Assembly: GCF_030160635.1 (NCBI RefSeq)
Contig: NZ_BSOS01000090.1
Location: forward strand, 1-64,000
DNA from: Acidocella aquatica
GTDB lineage: Bacteria > Pseudomonadota > Alphaproteobacteria > Acetobacterales > Acetobacteraceae
Direction of reading: 5' to 3'
DNA length: 64,000 nt
A model generated the notes under the pieces. It saw nothing but the letters and a program-made list of their open reading frames with translations, was not told the DNA's origin and did no database searches. A program made the translations under genes and the position numbers. Below, piece after piece: positions 37,081-45,751 of the stretch; within the stretch, counting starts at the first letter, position 1; every line of letters begins with the position of its first letter.

Positions 37081-37700
37081 CGGCGGAGCTGTTTCCGGTA
37101 AGCACCCCGGGGCTGACGCAGCTGCCGGGGTTCGCGCGCGGCGAGGAGGAAGCCCTGTTGGCGGCGGTGGAGGCGGTGATCGCCATGGCGCCGTGGCGCC
37201 AGGTGGTGACGCCGGGGGGCAAGCCGATGTCGGTGCATATGAGCAATTGCGGCGCGGCGGGCTGGGTCTCTGACCGGCGGGGCTATCGCTACAGCGCGGT
37301 GGACCCGCTGAGCGAGAGGAGCTGGCCCGCGATGCCGGGGTGTTTTGCCCGGCTGGCGGCGCGTGCCGCGGCGGCGGCCGGGTTTGCGGGGTTTGCGCCC
37401 GATGCCTGCCTGATCAACCTCTATGAGCCTGGCGCACGCATGGCCCTGCACCAGGACCGCGATGAGGTGGATTTTTCAGCGCCCATCGTCTCGCTCTCGC
37501 TCGGGCTGCCGGCGGTGTTTTTATGGGGCGGCGCGGCCCGCGCTGACAAGGCGGCGCGCATCGAGCTGCACAGCGGCGATGTGGTGGCCTGGGGCGGGGC
37601 CGCGCGGCTGAATTTTCATGGCGTGCTGCCGCTGCGCGAGGGGGTGCACCCGTTGCTGGGCCGGCGGCGGATCAACCTGACGTTCCGCAAGGCGTTATAG
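37077..37700 (+). CDS. alkB: alpha-ketoglutarate-dependent DNA repair dioxygenase AlkB
   Basis: This 207-residue Fe(II) dioxygenase reverses N1-methyladenine and N3-methylcytosine damage by oxidative demethylation. Iron ligands are His125, Asp127 (YEPGARMALHQDRDE) and His181 (RLNFHGVLPL). The 2-oxoglutarate-binding Arg lies in RRRINLTFRKAL. The match to E. coli AlkB is close through IVSLSLGLPAVFLWGG and HSGDVVAWGG. Ada is not adjacent. It is coupled to the ferredoxin-like gene. Confidence 0.95.
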   Translation: MTAELFPVSTPGLTQLPGFARGEEEALLAAVEAVIAMAPWRQVVTPGGKPMSVHMSNCGAAGWVSDRRGYRYSAVDPLSERSWPAMPGCFARLAARAAAAAGFAGFAPDACLINLYEPGARMALHQDRDEVDFSAPIVSLSLGLPAVFLWGGAARADKAARIELHSGDVVAWGGAARLNFHGVLPLREGVHPLLGRRRINLTFRKAL

Positions 37701-37749
37701 ACGGCTTGCGGGCCAGCACCGTTTTGGTTCTGGCCCGCTCACATGGTTT

Positions 37750-37775
37750 CAAAAACCGGGGCGTTGCCGCCCCGG
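37750..37775 (-). terminator. terminator of the agmatine/putrescine operon
   Basis: On the minus strand CCGGGGCG-GCAA-CGCCCCGG is followed by TTTTT, 15 bases after the permease stop. A second hairpin, CGGGCCAG...CTGGCCCG, at 37709-37737 lies just past alkB and may serve the plus strand. Confidence 0.85.
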
Positions 37776-37790
37776 CCAGGGTAGGGCTGC

Positions 37791-39170
37791 TTATTCTTCC
37801 GCCACGATGTCGGCAACCAGCGTGCCGTAGCCGGAGGGGCGGTAGAAGATGATGCCGATGAGCAACCCGCCGACACCGACGATCTTCACGGTCATATTGA
37901 AGGTCGAGAGCGCGTAGAGGCCGAGGCCGATGAGGGCCAGGGCGCTGAGGAGCGGGTACACGGCGTAGTGGATGAAGGTCCAGAGCGAGGTTTTGTAGCT
38001 GTCGCGATAGACCCAGGCGCAGACCAGCCCGGCCAGACCGTAATAGTAGCAGACCTGCACCGCGATGGCGCTCACCGAATCACCCAGGATGGTGGCGATG
38101 GAGGGCATGAAGCTGGAGATGAAGATCATCACCAGGCCGACGGCCAGCAGCAGGTACATGGTGCGCACCGGCGTCACCGTCTTGGCGTGAACAAGTGCGA
38201 AGAAGGTGGGGAGCGCACGGTCCCGGCCCATGGCGAAGAGGGTGCGGGAGAATTGCAGCATGGTGGTCTCGAGCGTGGCGACCGAGGAGAGAATAAGCGC
38301 CAGGGAGGCCGCATAGCCGCCCGCCTTGCCCAGGCCCGCGGCAACCGCGACGTGGTAGATCAGGTTATCGGAATAGCCGGAGGATTCGGCGAGGGTGAAC
38401 ATCATCAGCGCCGCCACCGTGAAGGCGACGAAGGAGGCGATGGTGACGAAGATGCTCAGGAACCCGCCCTGGCCAGCCGCGTTGGGGGTGTCAATCTTGG
38501 TTTCTTCGGCGAGGTTGCAGGTAACATCCCAGCCCCAGTAGAGGAACACCACCACCAGCGAGGAAGAAATGAAGGTGCCCGGCGCGTAGTTGAAGCCGAA
38601 CCAGGACCAGGAGAAATGCGTCACCGCGCCGGAGGCGCTGGTGTGAAGGAAGGCCGCTATGGAGATGCCGAAGAGGATCAGCAGCTCGATCGAGCTCATC
38701 ACCACCTGGATTTTGCTGGTAAGCTCGATGCCGGCGATAAGCACGGCGCCAATGCCCACAAACCAGAGCGCGCCGATGAAGGTGGTCAACACCACGTTGC
38801 TCGCCAGCGAGGGATCAAAAAGGTCAATGGTTGCGGTGCCGAGCGGCACGCTGCCGGTGACCATGAACACCATGGCGGCGATGAGCAGGGCCCAGCCCGA
38901 GAAATAGCCAAAAAATCCGCCGAACACCGATTTGGTCCACTCATAGGCGGCGCCGGCATTTGTCATTTTAACATTGAGGCCCTTGTAGGCGACCGCGATA
39001 CCCAGCATCGGCACCGCGAAAACCAGCAGCGCATTCGGCGACACCGCCCCGGCAGTTGCCAGCAGGCCCGCGATGGCCACGGCGATGGAGAACCCCGGTG
39101 CGGAACCGGCGATTCCCATGATGATAGATTCGAAGAACGATAGAGAATTTGATTTTAGTTTTGTACTCAT
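37791..39170 (-). CDS. APC-family amino-acid/polyamine permease
   Basis: This 459-residue protein has about 12 hydrophobic spans. It begins with SFFESIIMGIAGSAPGFSIAVAI and has the APC-family segment TNAGAAYEWTKSVFGGFFGYFSGW. The ATG at 39170 is preceded by AAGGGGG. As last gene of the agmatine/putrescine operon it is the likely importer of agmatine, putrescine or a related amine; specificity is inferred from context only. Confidence 0.87.
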   Translation of the reverse strand: MSTKLKSNSLSFFESIIMGIAGSAPGFSIAVAIAGLLATAGAVSPNALLVFAVPMLGIAVAYKGLNVKMTNAGAAYEWTKSVFGGFFGYFSGWALLIAAMVFMVTGSVPLGTATIDLFDPSLASNVVLTTFIGALWFVGIGAVLIAGIELTSKIQVVMSSIELLILFGISIAAFLHTSASGAVTHFSWSWFGFNYAPGTFISSSLVVVFLYWGWDVTCNLAEETKIDTPNAAGQGGFLSIFVTIASFVAFTVAALMMFTLAESSGYSDNLIYHVAVAAGLGKAGGYAASLALILSSVATLETTMLQFSRTLFAMGRDRALPTFFALVHAKTVTPVRTMYLLLAVGLVMIFISSFMPSIATILGDSVSAIAVQVCYYYGLAGLVCAWVYRDSYKTSLWTFIHYAVYPLLSALALIGLGLYALSTFNMTVKIVGVGGLLIGIIFYRPSGYGTLVADIVAEE

Positions 39171-39193
39171 TCTAGCCCCCTTGATATTTAACT

Positions 39194-40303
39194 TTAAGTC
39201 CTTGGCAGTTGCTGGGTGATGCAATGAATATTGCCCCCACCCAGGAGAATTTCGCGGGCCGCCACCATGACAATCTCCCGCTCTGGGAAAAGCCGGGCCA
39301 ATACGGCCCGGGCGGCGGCATCCGTTGCGACACCGAAGCATGGTGCAATTATCGCGCCGTTCGCAATATAAAAATTCACGTAAGAGGCCGCGAGGCGTTC
39401 GCCAGCCGCGCGGTTCATGCCGTTTTCGGCATGGTCGATTCCGGCGGCTTCTTCCTCGGAGATGAACATCGGCGTGGGCATCGGGATATGCTCGACCGTG
39501 ATCGGGCGGCCCTTTGCATCGCGCGCGCCTTGCAGACGCTCATGCGCCGCGCGGGAGATTTCATAATGCGGGTCGGCCGGATCGTCGCACCAGGTGAGCA
39601 GCACGACGCCGGGGCGCACGAAGCAGGCCAGATTATCGATATGTCCGCCGGTCTCGTCGCCGGGCACGCCCTCGCCCAGCCAGATGACATGCGAGGCGCC
39701 GAGATAATCTTTCAACACCCGCTCCATCTCCTGGCGGGTCGCGCCCGGGTTGCGGTTTTCGTTGAGCAAACATGCCTCTGTAACGAGCACGCTGCCTTCG
39801 CCATCGACGTGAATCGCCCCGCCCTCGATGATTTTTGGCGCGCGGAAGCGCCGTGCGCGCTCCATCTCGAGCATTTTGGCGGCTACCTGGTCGTCCAGAT
39901 CCCACGGAAAATATAAGCCGCCCTGCAGACCGCCCCAGGCGTTGAAGGGCCAGTCCACCCCGGCGCGCTCCCCCGCCGGGTTGAGCAGAAAGGACGCGCC
40001 CACATCGCGCGCCCAGGAATCGTTGGTGCTGAGCTCAACCACGCGCACCGCTTCGGGCAACATCGCGCGGGCGTGCGCGAATTGCCGGGCGCTGACCAGC
40101 ATTGTTACCGGCTCGAAGCGGGCGATGGCCGAGGCCACCGCCGTGAAGGCCGCCTGCGCGGGCTTGGCGCCTAAGCGCCAGTTATCCGGCCGCTCGGGCC
40201 AGATCATCCAGCAGCCCGCATGGGGCGCCCACTCCGCCGGCATCGCAAAGCCAAGTTCACGTGGCACTGGCGCGCAGGCGGCCGCCTGGTTAGCGGGCAC
40301 CAT
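39194..40303 (-). CDS. aguA: agmatine deiminase
   Basis: This 369-residue enzyme converts agmatine to N-carbamoylputrescine and ammonia. The C-terminal GGGNIHCITQQLPR holds the catalytic Cys near residue 361. WPFNAWGG, EGGAIHVDGEGSVLVTEACLL and GHIDNLACFVRPG carry the other guanidine-site residues. The ATG at 40303 overlaps the end of aguB by 14 bases; a second ATG at 40318 is less likely. Confidence 0.94.
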   Translation of the reverse strand: MVPANQAAACAPVPRELGFAMPAEWAPHAGCWMIWPERPDNWRLGAKPAQAAFTAVASAIARFEPVTMLVSARQFAHARAMLPEAVRVVELSTNDSWARDVGASFLLNPAGERAGVDWPFNAWGGLQGGLYFPWDLDDQVAAKMLEMERARRFRAPKIIEGGAIHVDGEGSVLVTEACLLNENRNPGATRQEMERVLKDYLGASHVIWLGEGVPGDETGGHIDNLACFVRPGVVLLTWCDDPADPHYEISRAAHERLQGARDAKGRPITVEHIPMPTPMFISEEEAAGIDHAENGMNRAAGERLAASYVNFYIANGAIIAPCFGVATDAAARAVLARLFPEREIVMVAAREILLGGGNIHCITQQLPRT

Positions 40304-41177
40304 GAATATGCCTGCCATCAAGCGTGAGCAGCGGGGTGTAGAGTTCGGGGCGGCGGTCACGGAAAACGCCCCAGGAGGCGCGGATGTGGGCCAGGGCTTC
40401 AAGGTCGAACGTGGCGGTGAGGAAGGTTTCCGCAACACGGTCAGCCTCGGCGACTTTGGCGCCCGTGTTATCGGCGATGAACGACGAGCCATAGAAGGTG
40501 AGCGCGGTGCCATGCGCCCCCTGCTCGGTGCCGACACGGTTGGAGGCGACCAGCGGGGTGAGATTGGCGGCGGCGTGGCCCTGCATGGTGCGCTGCCAAT
40601 GGCCGCTGGAGTCCAGCGTGGAGTCCTGCGGCTCGGAACCGATGGCGGTGGGGAAGAAGAGCAGCTCCGCGCCCATCAGCGCCATGGCGCGCGCGGTTTC
40701 GGGAAACCACTGGTCCCAGCAGATGCCGACGCCGATGCGGGCGTATTTGGTATCCCACACCTTGAAGCCGGTATCGCCGGGAGAGAAATAGAATTTCTCG
40801 GAATAGCCGGGGCCATCGGGGATGTGGGATTTGCGGTAGTAGCCGAGATTGGCACCATCGGCATCAAGGATGACGATGGTGTTGAAGAAACTCTGGCCGG
40901 CGCGCTCGAACACCGAGATCGGCAGCACGACGCCAAGCTCCTTGGCGATGGGCGCGAAATGTTTGACCGCCGCGTTTTCCTCCAGGGATTTCGCCAGCCC
41001 GAAATAGGCGTGGATCTGGTCCTGGCAGAAATAAGGTGTTTCAAACAATTCCTGGATCAGAATGATCTGCGCACCCTGCGCCGCCGCCGCGCGGACCAGT
41101 TTCTCGGCCCGCGCGATGTTTTCCGGAGCGTTGGCTCCGCAGGCCATTTGCGTGGCCGCGACTGTGACGTTTCTCAT
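40290..41177 (-). CDS. aguB: N-carbamoylputrescine amidase
   Basis: This 295-residue nitrilase-superfamily enzyme hydrolyses N-carbamoylputrescine to putrescine, CO2 and ammonia. The triad is Glu43 (LIQELFE), Lys116 (GYYRKSHIP) and Cys153 (GVGICWDQWFPE). The ATG overlaps the stop of the glutamate-putrescine ligase gene as ATGA. The next gene is aguA, so two consecutive steps are coupled. Confidence 0.95.
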   Translation of the reverse strand: MRNVTVAATQMACGANAPENIARAEKLVRAAAAQGAQIILIQELFETPYFCQDQIHAYFGLAKSLEENAAVKHFAPIAKELGVVLPISVFERAGQSFFNTIVILDADGANLGYYRKSHIPDGPGYSEKFYFSPGDTGFKVWDTKYARIGVGICWDQWFPETARAMALMGAELLFFPTAIGSEPQDSTLDSSGHWQRTMQGHAAANLTPLVASNRVGTEQGAHGTALTFYGSSFIADNTGAKVAEADRVAETFLTATFDLEALAHIRASWGVFRDRRPELYTPLLTLDGRHIHGAR

Positions 41178-42541
41178 GCTGTCTCCAGATACGCATCGTA
41201 TTCGACATCGGAGATCCGCCGCCGCATCTCATTCACCTCCTGACGCTTGCAGGCTGTGAAGACACGCTGGAAGTCGGCGCCGAAAATGCTGGCGATGTGC
41301 GGAGAGTCTGAGAATTTATCGAGAGCAGCGGACCAGGCGATCGGCAGTGATGGCGCGCTGGGGCTGCGCCGCTCGCCAAAAGTTTCCGGTCCGGGGTCGG
41401 CTTTGGTCTCGATCCCGTTCAGCGCCGAGCCGAGCAGCGAGGCGAAGGCGAGATAGGGGTTGCAGTCAGCGCCGGCGACGCGGTGCTCGATGCGTGAGGC
41501 CTGCGGGTCAGCGGTGATGACGCGCATCGCCGCCATGCGGTTGTCGTGGCCCCAGTCGCCGAAGGTGGGCGCGTGGACGCCGGGGGCAAAGCGCCGGTAG
41601 GAGTTGGCGTGCGGCGCCAGAGTCAGCATCGTGTCAGGCAGCGCCTTGATGATTCCGCCCAGTGCGTTGTAGAGCATCGGCGCGGCGCGCTCGGGCGTGC
41701 CCATGAAGACGTTGCTGCCGTTGCGATCAAGCATCGACATATGCACATGCATGCCGCTGCCCGCCCATTGCCCATAGGGCTTGGCCATGAAGGTCGCGGT
41801 TAGCCCGTGTTTGCGCGCCACCTGCTTGATGGTGCGCTTGAACAATGTCGCTGAGTCGGCGACGCGCAGAGCGTCGGTCGAGTATTTCAGCGTCACCTCA
41901 AACTGCCCTGGGCCGTTCTCGCTGATCAGCGTTTCCAGCGTGATGCCCTGCGATTTTGCGTTGGACATCATCTCGCGCAGGATCGGCTGATAGTCATGGA
42001 TTTCGCCCAGGCCCACCGCATCGATATGCCAGCCGCGCCAGCCGGAATAATCGGCGCCGCGCGGGGCGATTTTCAAACCGCCGGTCTGGCCCTGGTCCAC
42101 CAGGTAGAACTCCAGCTCCACCCCCAGCGCGGGGGTGAGGCCGGCGGCGGTGTAGCGCTCCAGCACGCGCGAGAGGACACCGCGCGGATCGAGGTAGAAA
42201 TGGCTGCCGTCAGCCTCGCGCATGGTCAGCATGGCCTGGCAGGCCGTGCCGTCCGCCCAGCCCATATGGGTGATGGAATGCGGGACGGCGGTGCAGAGGC
42301 CGTCGGGGTCGCCGGTGTCAAGGGCGATGCCGCCCTCCACCACGTCGCGGCCCCAGATATCCAGCAGGAAGGCCGAGCGCGGCATAGCGATGCCGACGCC
42401 GAGCAAGGCTTTCGCCTTGTCCGGCTGCAGCCACTTGCCGCGCGGCACACCGTTCACGTCGATGATGAAGGCTTCAATATATTCAGCCTGAGCCATCAAC
42501 TCCAGTTTATCGGTGTTGCCGGCAATCGCCGGCGCGCTCAC
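41174..42541 (-). CDS. puuA: glutamate-putrescine ligase (glutamine synthetase family)
   Basis: This 455-residue member of the glutamine synthetase family has the metal/ATP-site segments GVELEFYL, ENGPGQFEVTL, GSGMHVHMS and NSYRRFAPG. The branch with VNGVPRGKWL near the start matches gamma-glutamylpolyamine synthetases (PuuA/SpuI) rather than GlnA. The start codon is GTG at 42541, overlapping the aminotransferase stop as GTGA. It would make gamma-glutamylputrescine; puuBCD are not in the window. Confidence 0.88.
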   Translation of the reverse strand: MSAPAIAGNTDKLELMAQAEYIEAFIIDVNGVPRGKWLQPDKAKALLGVGIAMPRSAFLLDIWGRDVVEGGIALDTGDPDGLCTAVPHSITHMGWADGTACQAMLTMREADGSHFYLDPRGVLSRVLERYTAAGLTPALGVELEFYLVDQGQTGGLKIAPRGADYSGWRGWHIDAVGLGEIHDYQPILREMMSNAKSQGITLETLISENGPGQFEVTLKYSTDALRVADSATLFKRTIKQVARKHGLTATFMAKPYGQWAGSGMHVHMSMLDRNGSNVFMGTPERAAPMLYNALGGIIKALPDTMLTLAPHANSYRRFAPGVHAPTFGDWGHDNRMAAMRVITADPQASRIEHRVAGADCNPYLAFASLLGSALNGIETKADPGPETFGERRSPSAPSLPIAWSAALDKFSDSPHIASIFGADFQRVFTACKRQEVNEMRRRISDVEYDAYLETA

Positions 42542-43917
42542 AATGCCACCTCATGCTTCACTTTCTCATAGGTCTGGTCGAAGGATTTCTTCGCCAGCGC
42601 GACCATGAGGTCGATTTCCTCATGCGAGATGATCAGCGGCGGGGCGAACACCATTGTATCGCGCACGGCACGCATGATCAGCCCGTTGTTGATGCAGAAG
42701 TCACGGCACATCTGGCCGACGCGGCCGTTTTTCTCGAAGAACCGGCGGGTGCGCTTATCGGCGCTCAGCTCGATGCCGCCGATCAGCCCGATGCCGCGCA
42801 CGTCGCCCACGAGCGGGTGATCGTCGAACACTTCGTGGAATTTCTGGCGCAGCACCTCGCCCATCACCACAGAGCGCTCAACCAGCCCCTCGCCTTCGAT
42901 GATATCAAGATTCTTCAGCGCCACGGCGCAAGCAACCGGATGCCCCGAATAGGTGAAGCCGTGATAATATTCGCCGGTCTGGTTGATGAGCACATTGGCC
43001 ACACGGTCATGCATCAGCACCGCGGAGAGCGGGATGTAGCCTGAGGTGATGCCCTTGGCGACCGTCATCATATCCGGCTTGATACCGAAATAATCGGAGC
43101 CGAACATTTTGCCGGTGCGGCCAAATCCGCAGATCACTTCATCGGCGATCAGCAGGATGTCGTGTTCCTTGCAGATGCGGTTGATCTCGGGCCAGTAGGT
43201 TTCGGGCGGGATGATGACGCCGCCGGAGCCTTGCAGCGGCTCGCCGATGAAGGCGGCGACGTTATCAGCGCCGAGTTCCTTGATTTTATCTTCCACCTGT
43301 TTGGCGGCATAAATCCCGAATTCAGCCGGGCTCATCTGGCCGCCGTAGCCATACCAATAAGGCGGCATGACCTGCACGAAGTTTGGCATGTCGCCAGCCT
43401 GGCGGTGCATGTCCACCATCCCGCCGGCGGAGGCGCCGAGGGTGGTGGAACCGTGGTAGCCATATTCACGGCCGATGACGAATTTCTTTTCCGGCTTGCC
43501 CAGGGTCTGCCAGTAAACACGCGCGGTGCGCAGGGCGGTGTCTACCGCCTCGGAGCCGGAGCAGGCGAAGAAGACGTGGTTGATGCCCTCGGGGGCGAGC
43601 TTGGCCAGACGCTGCGCGAGAGCGGCGGCCGGCGGGTTCGTGGTTTTAAAGAACGTGTTGTAGTAAGGCAGTTTGGTCATCTGCGCGGCGGCAGCCTGCA
43701 CCAGCTCGGGGCGGCTGTAACCGGCGTTGACGCACCACAGGCCGGCCATGCCGTCCAGAATGCGGTTGCCGTCTGAGTCTTTCAGAAATACCCCGTCACC
43801 CTCGGTGATGACGCGCACACGGCCTTCGTGCAGCGCCTTATGGTCTGTAAACGGGTGTAAATGATGTGCGTTATCAACGCTCTGCCAGTTAACGGCATCG
43901 CCAGCTTTATCCAACAT
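42538..43917 (-). CDS. spuC: class III aminotransferase, putrescine-pyruvate type (SpuC-like)
   Basis: This 459-residue PLP enzyme has FFACSGSEAVDTALRTA, the YGYHGSTTLGASAGG substrate loop, LIADEVICGFGRTGKMFGSD and the PLP Lys in TVAKGITSGYIPLSA. The family uses putrescine, spermidine or beta-alanine as amino donor; SpuC is the best fit by context. It is the first gene of the operon. The 212 bases between its start and the terminator at 44129-44165 should contain the promoter; no clear operator was recognised. Confidence 0.87.
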   Translation of the reverse strand: MLDKAGDAVNWQSVDNAHHLHPFTDHKALHEGRVRVITEGDGVFLKDSDGNRILDGMAGLWCVNAGYSRPELVQAAAAQMTKLPYYNTFFKTTNPPAAALAQRLAKLAPEGINHVFFACSGSEAVDTALRTARVYWQTLGKPEKKFVIGREYGYHGSTTLGASAGGMVDMHRQAGDMPNFVQVMPPYWYGYGGQMSPAEFGIYAAKQVEDKIKELGADNVAAFIGEPLQGSGGVIIPPETYWPEINRICKEHDILLIADEVICGFGRTGKMFGSDYFGIKPDMMTVAKGITSGYIPLSAVLMHDRVANVLINQTGEYYHGFTYSGHPVACAVALKNLDIIEGEGLVERSVVMGEVLRQKFHEVFDDHPLVGDVRGIGLIGGIELSADKRTRRFFEKNGRVGQMCRDFCINNGLIMRAVRDTMVFAPPLIISHEEIDLMVALAKKSFDQTYEKVKHEVAL

Positions 43918-44128
43918 AACTGCTTCTCCCTAAAGATTTAATGATCGCGCCCGCGCAATTGACGCGGGCAAGAAAAAATCTCAGGCGCGGGGGGGGCTGA
44001 AGCCTATGCGTGCGCAAAGAAGAAGAAGTTCTTCCTTGAAGCTAAGCCCGACAGGAGCGGTTACCAAAAACATGCGCAAGCTTTGCATGGCCGCCGTGCA
44101 AGTTCAAGACAATTATAATATCATGAAT

Positions 44129-44165
44129 AAAAAAGCGGCTGGGAATGACCCCAGCCGCTTTTTTT
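44129..44165 (-). terminator. bidirectional rho-independent terminator after the cytochrome-porin gene
   Basis: AAAAAAGCGGCTGGG pairs with CCCAGCCGCTTTTTT around a short loop, with A and T tracts on the two sides. It lies 26 bases after the minus-strand stop of the Cyc2-like gene and insulates it from the polyamine operon. Confidence 0.92.
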
Positions 44166-44190
44166 CGTAACTTAAGGTTTTATGCGGCGC

Positions 44191-45549
44191 TCAGAACACC
44201 AGCCAGATACCGGTGAACAACACGTCGTTGGCTTGGGCGGAACGGCCGTTGCCGTCGTAGTTATGCGCCAATCCGTTGAACTGGGTGTAGAACGTATCCT
44301 CGATGAAGAACTTGGCATTCACCCAGGGGAAGAATTTGGGGCCATCGGTGTTGAAGGGATAGTAATCCAGCTCGGTGGTGTAGCTCTGGGTATTGGGTTT
44401 GCCATTGGCGTTGGCGGTGCCGGTGTTGTAGAGCCCGGAATCCGCATTGCCGGTGATGTTATCGAATGCTTCCGTCACGCCGAACATCTGGTGCCATAGA
44501 TAGGAGGCGTTCAGTGATTCGCTATCGAGCGAATCGTTCAGGTTGGCGGTGCCGCCTTGTGGGTAAGACGCAGCCCAGTGCTGGAACTCATGGAAATATG
44601 CGGCCTGCACGGAGAACGCATGTTTCACGGTGATATACTGGTATTGCGCGTCCACGCCGACATCGGCCAGCGTATCCGTCGGCCCATGGGTGAAGCCGGA
44701 GGGATAGGGATGATCGATCAGCCCGGAGGTGCCAAGTTCGATCGACTGCTTCCAGGAGCTGTGCTGCAAGGCCAGGCGCCAGTAGGGAATCGGCCCAGGG
44801 ATCGGCGCTTCAGGCCCTACGCCCAGGGTGAAGGCGGCGTGATTCGGCAGCGCCTTGTAGAGGTCGGCTTCGGCGTAGAGCAGGTCCGACGGTGTGACGT
44901 TGAGCGCGGCGTAGCCGCCTACGCCGGCCACCGCCTGCGCCAGGCCGGTGGTCTGCAGCCCGGCTGTCTGCCCGACACCCAGCCCGGCCGGAATAAAGGG
45001 ATAGCCCCAGGCCGGCAGCGTGTTCCACAAATCAGTGAGACCCGGCGCGTTGTTGAAGGTGAAGCCATAGACCAGCCGCTTGTTGGCGAGTGTTGTCATC
45101 TGCGCCAGGCGGATGTCCAGGTTGTCCCAGTGGAACTGATGGCCGATGCCGTCAAACGTGCCCTGGACAAAGCCACCCAGGCCGATGTTGCCATCCAGCG
45201 CGCCACCATAGAACAGGCTGGTCTGCTGGATCGACCATGCATTGTTGCTGCGGAAATCCGGCGCCAAGCCGCCCGGCACTTTATCGTGCAACTGGGTGAA
45301 GCCGCCTTCGACCATCGCCGCGAAGTTTTTTATGTCAGGGAAAGTGCCGCCCTGCACATAGCCGTCCATTTTAAAGGCACGGCCAAATGGGGTGAGTTGT
45401 GGGAAGCCGATGTGACAGGCCGAACAGGGCATGCCGGTCTGCGCGGCGAAGGCCGGAATCGCTCGAGCCTCCCTTGGCATCGCCGTTATCGCCACAACGC
45501 CGGCCAATGCGCCCATCGCACTCGCCCAGTTCAATTTATTCCGCTTCAT
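44191..45549 (-). CDS. fused c-type cytochrome/outer-membrane porin, Cyc2-like
   Basis: This 452-residue protein has a signal peptide (cleavage near AREARA). Directly after it is one heme c site, CSACH (Cys42, Cys45, His46), in the context IPAFAAQTGMPCSACH, then FPQLTPFGRAFKMDGY. The rest is a beta-barrel: alternating strands rich in Tyr, Trp, Asn and Gly, ending in Phe. A single heme at the mouth of a barrel in one chain is the design of Cyc2, the outer-membrane iron oxidase of Acidithiobacillus and neutrophilic iron oxidisers. Similar proteins also occur in bacteria not known to oxidise iron. No periplasmic cytochrome partner is beside it. A perfect FNR/FixK box lies upstream. Iron oxidation is a hypothesis. 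Confidence 0.75.
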   Translation of the reverse strand: MKRNKLNWASAMGALAGVVAITAMPREARAIPAFAAQTGMPCSACHIGFPQLTPFGRAFKMDGYVQGGTFPDIKNFAAMVEGGFTQLHDKVPGGLAPDFRSNNAWSIQQTSLFYGGALDGNIGLGGFVQGTFDGIGHQFHWDNLDIRLAQMTTLANKRLVYGFTFNNAPGLTDLWNTLPAWGYPFIPAGLGVGQTAGLQTTGLAQAVAGVGGYAALNVTPSDLLYAEADLYKALPNHAAFTLGVGPEAPIPGPIPYWRLALQHSSWKQSIELGTSGLIDHPYPSGFTHGPTDTLADVGVDAQYQYITVKHAFSVQAAYFHEFQHWAASYPQGGTANLNDSLDSESLNASYLWHQMFGVTEAFDNITGNADSGLYNTGTANANGKPNTQSYTTELDYYPFNTDGPKFFPWVNAKFFIEDTFYTQFNGLAHNYDGNGRSAQANDVLFTGIWLVF

Positions 45550-45604
45550 CGCGCACTCCTACTGAATGATGGCTGTGATCTGACAGCCAGAACGATCGGC
45601 TACC

Positions 45605-45618
45605 TTGATCTATCTCAA
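45605..45618 (-). promoter_or_regulatory. FNR/FixK-type binding site upstream of the Cyc2-like gene
   Basis: On the minus strand the sequence is TTGAGATAGATCAA, a perfect TTGA-N6-TCAA palindrome. It lies 55 bases before the start codon and is followed by an AGGAG ribosome-binding site. In the class II position it would place transcription start near 45570. The gene is therefore probably controlled by oxygen or redox state. Confidence 0.75.
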
Positions 45619-45751
45619 GAACGCCGCGCCGCATTAAAAACAGTTCCGCTAAAAAAATATTTCTCAATTGACGCGGCAAATTTGCCACACTTGGAGGCGG
45701 CAGAATGTACCGGCCTTGCCCCGCGCGCCCGAGTTCGGCACAAATCGGCGC

